The notes below the pieces were generated by a model. It was not told where the DNA came from. It made no database searches and worked only from the letters and a program-made list of their open reading frames with translations. Made by a program: the position numbers and the translations under genes. Shown here one piece after another: positions 33,356 to 38,889 of a DNA stretch of 38,889 nt. Within the stretch, counting starts at the first letter, position 1, and each line of letters opens with the position of its first letter. Source of the stretch: Candidatus Bathyarchaeota archaeon (GTDB lineage: Archaea; Thermoproteota; Bathyarchaeia; TCS64); NCBI GenBank assembly GCA_030601645.1, contig JAUWBQ010000002.1, positions 1 through 38,889 on the forward strand, written 5' to 3'.

Positions 33356-33961
33356 TCAGTCCCCGTGGCGCTTGCGGAGGAGCGGGGAAAGCCTCAGCAT
33401 TATTAGAGACTTCTCGAATACGTCTATCCACTCGGCCAGTTCCTTTTCCCTGGCCTTGGGCGTGAGGATGCCTGAATCGGTTCCCCTCCCTATCTCCCGG
33501 GCGGCCTTGGAACGGTAGAAGCTCAGGGTCCCCTCCACGTAGCGCCCCACCTCCCAGAAGTCCTCGGAGAGGAAGACCACCGTGGGCACCCTCAGGGCCC
33601 CCAGGATCCGCAGCTCGTCCTGCAGCTCCTCGGAGGCGTCCCTCTCTATGAACCGGATGTTCACCTTCTCACCGCAGGCGTCGGCGATCTTCTTCAGCAG
33701 TGGTCCCTGCCTCGCGCAGTCCCCACACCAGATCCCCGAGTAGACCAGGACGTTCAGCTCCCTGTCGTACCCCAGGAGGCGTTCCCGCTGCTCCTCCGTG
33801 AGCTCAGGGACCCGGCTCTCGGAGTCCCTCCACCTCGGAACCTTCTCAGGATCGGATTTCTGGAGGTAAGCCTCGTACTCCGATGCCATATCCCAGTAGC
33901 GCTTCCAGAAGTCGCTCCTCTTGTCGTAGTATGTGGGCTTGTCGGTCAATTCAGTCAACAT
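33356..33961 (-). CDS. Thioredoxin-like protein with WCGDC active site
   Basis: 201 residues. A thioredoxin fold occupies about 65-150: NVLVYSGIWCGDCARQGP with C79-x-x-C82, and the cis-proline loop in ALRVPTVVFLSED. An unusual 60-residue charged helical N-terminal extension (FWKRYWDMASEYEAYLQKSD) and a 50-residue tail flank it, so it is nearly twice the size of thioredoxin. No signal peptide. Probably a cytoplasmic thiol reductase; partner unknown. Confidence 0.85.
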   Translation of the reverse strand: MLTELTDKPTYYDKRSDFWKRYWDMASEYEAYLQKSDPEKVPRWRDSESRVPELTEEQRERLLGYDRELNVLVYSGIWCGDCARQGPLLKKIADACGEKVNIRFIERDASEELQDELRILGALRVPTVVFLSEDFWEVGRYVEGTLSFYRSKAAREIGRGTDSGILTPKAREKELAEWIDVFEKSLIMLRLSPLLRKRHGD

Positions 33962-34083
33962 TGGGGTGGAATGGTGGAATTTATATCATTCTTGTAAGTC
34001 CGGCGTACGTCCCGTTCCACATCTTGGAGCGAGGCCTCCACATTCCAACCCTCGAATCATCCATAGTCGCGCGTACCTAGACC

Positions 34084-34869
34084 TTAGCTTAACCCTCGTT
34101 CCTCTCTTCCGTACCTGCACGCTTTCTGGCAGGCCATGCAGGGGAGGATGCTGCTCCTCGTCGGCCTGAGGTTATACTCGTCGAAACGGGCCTGGAGCTC
34201 TGGAGGACCGAAGCCCTGAAGGAGGCCCGTCGCATCATAGACTCCTTGGAAACATTTTCCCGGATCCACCTTGTACGGGGTGAGGGCACCGGCTGGGCAC
34301 GCCTTGATGCACTCATCGCAGTCCCCGCAGAGGTCATCCTCAAAGGGCTCGTCAGGTAAAAGCACAGCGTCCGTTAATATAGTGGACAGCCTGAACCACG
34401 GGCCGAACCTGGGATTGATGATCAGCGACATCTTCCCAAAGTTCCCGAACCCGGCGAGCTGCGCCATACGCTTCTGAGAGAGGAGGGTGTCCGTTCCAAT
34501 CCTCCTTGCCTTGTATCCTAAACCTTCAATGAAGCGCTGGACCCTTCCCGTGGGCTGCCTCATCCTCATGTACCCGAGGGTCTCGAACTCGTCGCCCCTG
34601 GACACGTACATCTCGTGCACGTCGTCCCATACCTGGAACCCCAACATGACGACCGACTCGCAGCCCTCCAGGTAGTCGCCGGTCTTCTTCGTGTATGCCG
34701 GGTTCTGGTAAAAGTCGTCCCACTGTCTGAAGTGGCTCGGAACGGCGTCTATGCTCTCAGCCTTGACGATTCCGACGAGATCGACCCCTGATGAGAGGGC
34801 CTTATCCTTTATCTCTCTCGTTAGAATGCTGGCCTCATTTGAGTAGGCCTGACCCTCGTCTCCCGACAC
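34084..34869 (-). CDS. QueG-like (epoxyqueuosine reductase-type) Fe-S protein
   Basis: About 261 residues. The C-terminal part has two ferredoxin motifs, LCGDCDECIKACPAGAL (C-x2-C-x2-C-x3-CP) and CMACQKACRYG with an extra Cys in GKCFQGVYD, as in QueG and in reductive-dehalogenase-like proteins. The middle shows LLSQKRMAQLAGFGNFGKMS and the NPRFGPWFRLSTILTDA segment, where QueG family members have the GKNT.L..P..GSW..LG.I region. Shorter than QueG (340-380 residues) and without its HEAT repeats, so queuosine function is not assured. The GTG at 34869 is preferred because GGAGG lies upstream; a TTG at 34896 is in frame. Confidence 0.75.
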   Translation of the reverse strand: MSGDEGQAYSNEASILTREIKDKALSSGVDLVGIVKAESIDAVPSHFRQWDDFYQNPAYTKKTGDYLEGCESVVMLGFQVWDDVHEMYVSRGDEFETLGYMRMRQPTGRVQRFIEGLGYKARRIGTDTLLSQKRMAQLAGFGNFGKMSLIINPRFGPWFRLSTILTDAVLLPDEPFEDDLCGDCDECIKACPAGALTPYKVDPGKCFQGVYDATGLLQGFGPPELQARFDEYNLRPTRSSILPCMACQKACRYGREERGLS

Positions 34870-35020
34870 TTGAGCACCACCCTCCAGTGTATCCAAGAAC
34901 CAATGGATTCCACATGTTATATTATAATTAAGCCTGAAGTGAACATTCCAGTATTAAACAACAAAAAAAGATGGAGGTTGGCGTACGCCGGACGCCTACG
35001 AGTCGCCTCAGCGCCAAGAC

Positions 35021-35974
35021 TCACACCTTTACCACGTAGAGGAGGGTGTCGCCGGTGTTGGCGACGTTAGAGGTCCGGGAGTTGTTCGCAACGCCGTCGA
35101 AGGGGGCCTCCACCGTCTGCAGAGTCTCCCCGAAGAGGTTCACCACCTCCCCCAGGACCCTACCTTTCTTCACCGCCTCCCCCGCCTTCACCCTCTGCAG
35201 CCAGAGGCCGCCCCTCTCAGCGCAGAGCCTCACCTGCTCGGGGTTCACGGGCACGTCTTTCTTCATCTCAGGCTCCCCATCCAGCATCCCGAAGTACTTC
35301 AAGACGTTGACGATGCCGTCGCGGTGGAAGGCTATCTCCTCCTCCCTGACGGGGTAGGGGGTGCCGGACTCTGGGGTGATGCAGGGGATACCATACTTGT
35401 CCAGGGCCTCCTTGGTGCTCCCCTTGATGTCTGTGACCCTGGTGTAGAGGGAGTCGTAGCAGGAGGCCATGTCCACCATCTTCTGGTGCACATCGGGGTC
35501 CTCGGCGTTCCCGATGATGACGAACTTGTAGATGTCCTCCGTCAGATCCCCGCCGTGGCTGTCGATGAGGGCGTCAGCCTTGGAGACGAAGTTCTCGAAG
35601 AGGGCGTCTGCCACCCTGCGGCTCATCGTCCCCGCCGGATCCCCGGGGAACACCCTGTTCTGGTTCACGTAGTCTATGGGGTTGTTGAACGCGGCCCGGG
35701 CGTTGAAACCGTCCGTGTTCACCACCGGCACGATGATCAGGGTGCCCTTGAGGTCCCCTGGCTCCACCTCGTTTGCCACCCTGAGGACCCCCCGGATGCT
35801 GGCGTATTCCAACGGATGGATCCCCCCGAGGACGCAGAGCCTCGGACCCGCCTCGGATCCGTTGATGACTATGTAGGGCATGTTGGCATCGTGGGTCGAG
35901 GCCTCGCCGACCTTGATGAAGCCCTTGGCCTTCTCTCCCTTCTTGATCTCGGTCTCTCCGATCTTGATCGACAT
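35021..35974 (-). CDS. Succinylglutamate desuccinylase/aspartoacylase-like metallohydrolase (M14 family)
   Basis: 317 residues. Zinc ligands appear as GGIHPLEYASI (H53, E56) and DSHGG (H140); NTDGFNARAAF and NQNRVFPGDPAGTMSRR are the substrate-binding segments of the AspA/AstE fold, and ESGTPYPV precedes a C-terminal beta domain with APFDGVANN typical of this family. Such enzymes free an amino acid from an N-acyl group. Divergent from the creatininase gene by about 120 bp. Confidence 0.88.
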   Translation of the reverse strand: MSIKIGETEIKKGEKAKGFIKVGEASTHDANMPYIVINGSEAGPRLCVLGGIHPLEYASIRGVLRVANEVEPGDLKGTLIIVPVVNTDGFNARAAFNNPIDYVNQNRVFPGDPAGTMSRRVADALFENFVSKADALIDSHGGDLTEDIYKFVIIGNAEDPDVHQKMVDMASCYDSLYTRVTDIKGSTKEALDKYGIPCITPESGTPYPVREEEIAFHRDGIVNVLKYFGMLDGEPEMKKDVPVNPEQVRLCAERGGLWLQRVKAGEAVKKGRVLGEVVNLFGETLQTVEAPFDGVANNSRTSNVANTGDTLLYVVKV

Positions 35975-36093
35975 TTGATATCCAACCTTCCTAACTCGGC
36001 TCCTGTTTAATAATTTGCGGGGATGAGGAACTTCTTCGCATTCCCCTGCAGAAGTTTCATTAGCCCTTGGAGACGAGTCTCTACAGAGTCAAT

Positions 36094-36882
36094 ATGAGCG
36101 TCTATCTCCATCATAAGAGCTGGGTCACCGTCTCCGAGGAACTCAAAGAATCTGACACAGTCATCGTCCCCTTCGGTTCCATGGAGGCCCACGGGGCGCA
36201 CAAACCCGTGGGGTGCTGCTACCTTCTTGCAGAGGCGGCCGCGAGGGATGTAGCGGAGAGGACAGGCGTCCCCGTCACCCCCGTCATCCCTTTCGGCACC
36301 TCCCCGCCCTACAAACACTTCCCGGGAACCATAACGGTCTCCATGGAGACCCTGAGCAGGTATGTCTACGAGGCATGCGAGAGTCTAGTGAGGGCCGGCT
36401 TCAAGAAGATCCTATTCTTCTCCGCCCACGGGGGGAACAACCTCCCCGTGCTGAGGGAGATCTCCTTCAAACTCAGGGAGGAGCACGGCGCCCTCTGCGC
36501 CGTCATCCACGTCTGGGGCATGATCTCCAAGCTCACGCCCCCAGGCTTCTGGGAGCCAGACCAGCGCCTGGGCCACGGCGGCGAGCCCACCACCTCCGTG
36601 ATGCTCCACCTCCACCCCGAGCTCGTGGACATGGCCAGGGCGGAGCTGAAGCCCCTGAGGCAGCCCATGGAGGGCTTCGAGACCAAGTCATACGGTGTCC
36701 ACGAGTTCGAGGGGGTGCCCCAGAGCGTCTTCCTCTTCGCGGAGGAGGTCGAGCCCTCCGGGTTCATGGGCGATCCAACGAAGGCCTCGGCGGAAAGAGG
36801 GAAGATCCTCTACGAGAAGGCCGTCGAACACCTCGTCAACCTCGTGGAGGCATTCAGGAGCCTTGATGCGAGCCTAGAATGA
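36094..36882 (+). CDS. Creatininase-family amidohydrolase with a substituted metal ligand
   Basis: 262 residues, the standard size. VIVPFGSMEAHGAHKPVG carries E31, H33 and H36, and FFSAHGGNNLP supplies H112; GHGGEPTTSVML supplies E164. The Asp that normally follows (in HLPLGTD) is Cys here (GCCY, C42), a changed metal ligand. Family members open lactams or amide bonds (creatininase, FAPy deformylase, MftE). ATG 36094 is chosen over an in-frame TTG at 36067; no strong ribosome-binding site is seen. Sits among other amidohydrolases, suggesting a shared catabolic role. Confidence 0.85.
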   Translation: MSVYLHHKSWVTVSEELKESDTVIVPFGSMEAHGAHKPVGCCYLLAEAAARDVAERTGVPVTPVIPFGTSPPYKHFPGTITVSMETLSRYVYEACESLVRAGFKKILFFSAHGGNNLPVLREISFKLREEHGALCAVIHVWGMISKLTPPGFWEPDQRLGHGGEPTTSVMLHLHPELVDMARAELKPLRQPMEGFETKSYGVHEFEGVPQSVFLFAEEVEPSGFMGDPTKASAERGKILYEKAVEHLVNLVEAFRSLDASLE

Positions 36883-37044
36883 GCTCCAAGGCCCATCTCC
36901 GGTCTCGAATGAAATTAGCTTCTTACTTTTATGCGGCTCAAGCATGCCCCGGAGAAGATGGTTCCAGAGCCCCTACATTTCCTGTCGCATCGTGAGGCGA
37001 AGCATCTATAAGGGTGGCTCACCTGTGAGGGGGAGATCTGGAAG

Positions 37045-37239
37045 ATGGACTGCAGGAATAGGAAGGACGTCGCTAAGGGTGCAAGTGTCGACATCGTGCT
37101 CAAGAAGGATCAAAGAACGGGGAGGCTCACCCGGGGAGTCGTGAAGGACATCCTCACCAACTCCAAGTTCCACCCCCACGGCATCAAAGTCAGGCTGGCC
37201 GACGGGAGAGTTGGCCGGGTCAAGGCGATCCTGACATGA
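37045..37239 (+). CDS. ywbE: YwbE family protein
   Basis: 64 residues: MDCRNRKDVAKGASVDIVLK, then DQRTGRLTRGVVKDILTNS, FHPHGIKVRLADGRVGRV. This is an almost complete match to the conserved YwbE pattern (GLEVDIVLKQDQRTGKLTRG, then ILTNSxFHPHGIKVRL). Function unknown; a small beta-barrel with probable nucleic-acid or ribosome contact has been proposed by fold only. The ATG is preceded by a GGGGGAGATC stretch at about 9 nt. It converges with the amidohydrolase gene. Confidence 0.92.
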   Translation: MDCRNRKDVAKGASVDIVLKKDQRTGRLTRGVVKDILTNSKFHPHGIKVRLADGRVGRVKAILT

Positions 37240-37348
37240 ACCGGTAGCGTTTCTATTCGAATCACGAGGCAATCAAGGGATGGTTCTCCCGTACTCCAGT
37301 TGTCGAGGTGGGAGTCTTTCAGAACCTCAAATGAGGGAGGGGACTCGG

Positions 37349-38617
37349 TCAGCCTGTTGACAGGGGTTCCTGGATCGGCCTCCTGGCCCACTCGGGGTGG
37401 AGGGGGATCACAGCCCCCTCCTTCATCACCCACGAGACCTCCTTGAGGACTGCGATGTCTTCAAGCGGGTCCCGTTTCACCATTATCATGTCCGCGTACT
37501 TCCCCGGCTCCACGGTGCCGAACTCCTCCTCCGCGCCTATGGCCTCTGCCCCGACCCGGGTGGCTGACTCGATGGCCTCCATGTTTGTGAGGCCGTACCT
37601 GGTGAGCCACTCGATCTCCTCCGGCAGCCTCGCGAAGGGCTGGTCCGGGAAGACGTTATCGGTCCCTGCGCCGATGCGGACCCCCTTGGCCTTGACCAGC
37701 CTCATGGTCTCAGGGAGCTGCTCCACGCATCGGTTGAACCAGGTCTCCGTCTCCTCCAGGTCCTTCTCGGAGAGGTTCCAGATCGCAGCCTCCACCTGCT
37801 CCTCCCTCTGCTTCTGGATCCTCTCGGGGATGTGGTTCTTCACCCAGAGGGTGGGGACTATGAAGATGCCCTTCTCCGCCATTAGCTCGGCGGTCTCCTC
37901 GTCGACGAAGCTCCCGTGCTCTATGGTGTCCACCCCCGCCTCCGCGGCCATCCTGGTGCCCCCCAGGTTCGCCGCGTGGATAGCGAGCCTCCTCCCCAGG
38001 CGGTGGGCCTCCCGGACACCGGCCTCGATCTCCTCAACGCTGAACTCGGGGTGATCGGTCCTGTGGCTGCTGAGCATCTTGATCAGGTCGACACCCGCCT
38101 TGACCTCGGTCCTGATGGCCTTCCGGATCTCATCTGGGCTGTCCACCTCGTGCATCACCCCTGGCATGCTGGAGCCGTGGCCCCCGGTGATGCAGAGGCC
38201 TGTCCCCGCCACGAAGAGCCTCGGGCTCAGGAGCATCCCCCGCTCCACCGCGGTCCTCATCGCGAGGTCGAGGTGCTTGAAGTCGGAGACGCTCCTCATC
38301 GTCGTGATCCCCGCCTGGAGGGCGGAGCGCAGGTTGTTCGCTGCTATGATCGACGCGTAGGCCATCTCGTCCCCTTTTGACGCTAGGGGTACGAAGCCCC
38401 TGTGGAATATGTGGACATGGAGGTCTATCAACCCGGGCAGGAGGAAGCGGCCCGAGGCGTCGACGACCGCGGCGTCCTCTGGCACCTCCAGCTCCCCCCG
38501 CTTCCCCACGGCGGCGATGCGCTTCCCCTCGACCAGGACTACGGAGTCCGAGACGGGCTCTCCCCCGGTTCCATCGATCAGGGTCGCGCCGACTATTGCT
38601 ACCTTCTTCTCTTCCAT
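37349..38617 (-). CDS. Metal-dependent amidohydrolase (imidazolonepropionase/prolidase-like)
   Basis: 422 residues, TIM-barrel amidohydrolase. Metal-site residues: H67-x-H69 (LIDLHVHIF), the lysine K180 for the carbamate bridge (GVDLIKMLSSH), H214 (LAIHAAN), H234 (DTIEHGSF) and D320 (IGAGTDN). The N- and C-terminal beta-domain is seen in ATLIDGTGGEPVSDSVVLVE and GTVEPGKYADMIMVKRDPLE. This pattern fits the subgroup that hydrolyses cyclic amides or Xaa-Pro-type peptides. It follows the DUF3830 gene by 4 nt, so the two are one operon. Confidence 0.9.
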   Translation of the reverse strand: MEEKKVAIVGATLIDGTGGEPVSDSVVLVEGKRIAAVGKRGELEVPEDAAVVDASGRFLLPGLIDLHVHIFHRGFVPLASKGDEMAYASIIAANNLRSALQAGITTMRSVSDFKHLDLAMRTAVERGMLLSPRLFVAGTGLCITGGHGSSMPGVMHEVDSPDEIRKAIRTEVKAGVDLIKMLSSHRTDHPEFSVEEIEAGVREAHRLGRRLAIHAANLGGTRMAAEAGVDTIEHGSFVDEETAELMAEKGIFIVPTLWVKNHIPERIQKQREEQVEAAIWNLSEKDLEETETWFNRCVEQLPETMRLVKAKGVRIGAGTDNVFPDQPFARLPEEIEWLTRYGLTNMEAIESATRVGAEAIGAEEEFGTVEPGKYADMIMVKRDPLEDIAVLKEVSWVMKEGAVIPLHPEWARRPIQEPLSTG

Positions 38618-38621
38618 TCTC

Positions 38622-38889
38622 TCAAACCTCCTCCATTACTATCTCCTGGGCCCCCTCGAAGAGGACCTTGTCCCCCATCTCCCGGAGCCCGTCGTCTCCT
38701 TTGACGATGGTGGCGAAGTGGTTCCCCCGTAGCTGGCCCACCTTGCTGCCGAAGAAGGCGGAGCCGTAGGGGATGAGCATCTCCTTCTCGCTGATGCCCC
38801 CGGGGTAGTAGAGCAGATCGCCCCGGGAAGGGTGGCTGGTATGGTTCTCCAGGGGGACCTCGATCCCCCACTCGTCCATGGGGAGCCAG
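38622..38889 (-). CDS. DUF3830 protein (cyclophilin-like fold), N-terminus outside window
   Basis: The frame is open to the right edge; 89 codons are visible. The segment DEWGIEVPLENHTSHPSRGD, LLYYPGGISEKEMLIPYGSA and QLRGNHFATIVKG has the pattern of DUF3830, small cyclophilin-like proteins of 130-150 residues that occur next to amidohydrolases. An ATG at 38879 exists but lies inside the conserved part, so the true start is probably upstream. Likely a partner of the following amidohydrolase. Confidence 0.65.
   Translation of the reverse strand, partial: WLPMDEWGIEVPLENHTSHPSRGDLLYYPGGISEKEMLIPYGSAFFGSKVGQLRGNHFATIVKGDDGLREMGDKVLFEGAQEIVMEEV

Noticed and set aside
1..38889. CRISPR array, rRNA or prophage structural genes
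   Set aside because: No regularly spaced direct repeats, no rRNA segments and no capsid, portal or terminase-like frames were seen on either strand.

Overview
The window looks archaeal, probably an anaerobic peptide- and sugar-using member of the TACK group (Bathyarchaeia-like; this is inferred from gene content, since there is no rRNA or complete marker gene). Reasons: a tungsten-type aldehyde:ferredoxin oxidoreductase with its own four-cluster ferredoxin, a dolichol-phosphate mannose synthase and a PMT-type membrane mannosyltransferase, a peptide-binding protein held by a C-terminal membrane anchor, a remnant of ADP-forming acyl-CoA synthetase, a small archaeal zinc-ribbon protein, VapBC, TATA boxes 20-35 nt upstream of starts, and T-tract terminators.

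Layout. 1-0.6 kb: partial winged-helix regulator and a two-helix membrane protein. 0.7-5.6 kb: tRNA 3'-end remnant, ferredoxin plus AOR (overlapping genes), GT39-type glycosyltransferase with an unusual N-terminal membrane half. 5.6-11.7 kb, minus strand: a complete oligopeptide ABC operon (two permeases, two ATPases, binding protein) followed by a small membrane protein. 12.0-17.1 kb: two divergent GH3 glycosidases and a DPM1-like glycosyltransferase. 17.3-21.3 kb: a sugar-oxidation module (two Gfo/Idh/MocA dehydrogenases, a TIM-barrel isomerase/epimerase-like protein, a ThuA-like protein). 21.3-23.6 kb: a junkyard of remnants with a zinc-ribbon gene, an intact VapBC pair, tRNA fragments, a truncated PIN gene and a 537-bp IS relic with perfect 15-bp terminal inverted repeats. 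23.6-27.4 kb: a heterodimeric ABC exporter with one degenerate ATP site. 27.5-30.1 kb: a beta-propeller glycosidase-like gene and more remnants (MmcQ/YjbR tail, membrane-helix tail, tRNA tail, acyl-CoA synthetase pseudogene) around a DUF3795 gene. 30.2-38.9 kb: two tandem AbgB-like M20 amidohydrolases, a thioredoxin-like protein, a QueG-like Fe-S protein, an aspartoacylase-like M14 enzyme, a creatininase-family protein, YwbE, a metal-dependent amidohydrolase and a partial DUF3830 protein.

How it fits together (inference): peptides and glycosides are imported and trimmed (ABC importer, GH3, Gfo/Idh/ThuA module), amide-bonded metabolites are opened by a varied set of amidohydrolases, and the resulting aldehydes are oxidised to feed ferredoxin.

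The two things most worth following up are (i) the clustering of (CG)n tracts, mainly CGCGCG/GCGCGC, in AT-rich intergenic DNA, several lying exactly where truncated gene or tRNA ends begin, and (ii) repeated tRNA 3'-end fragments, two of which share 19 identical bases and bracket about 21 kb of catabolic genes.
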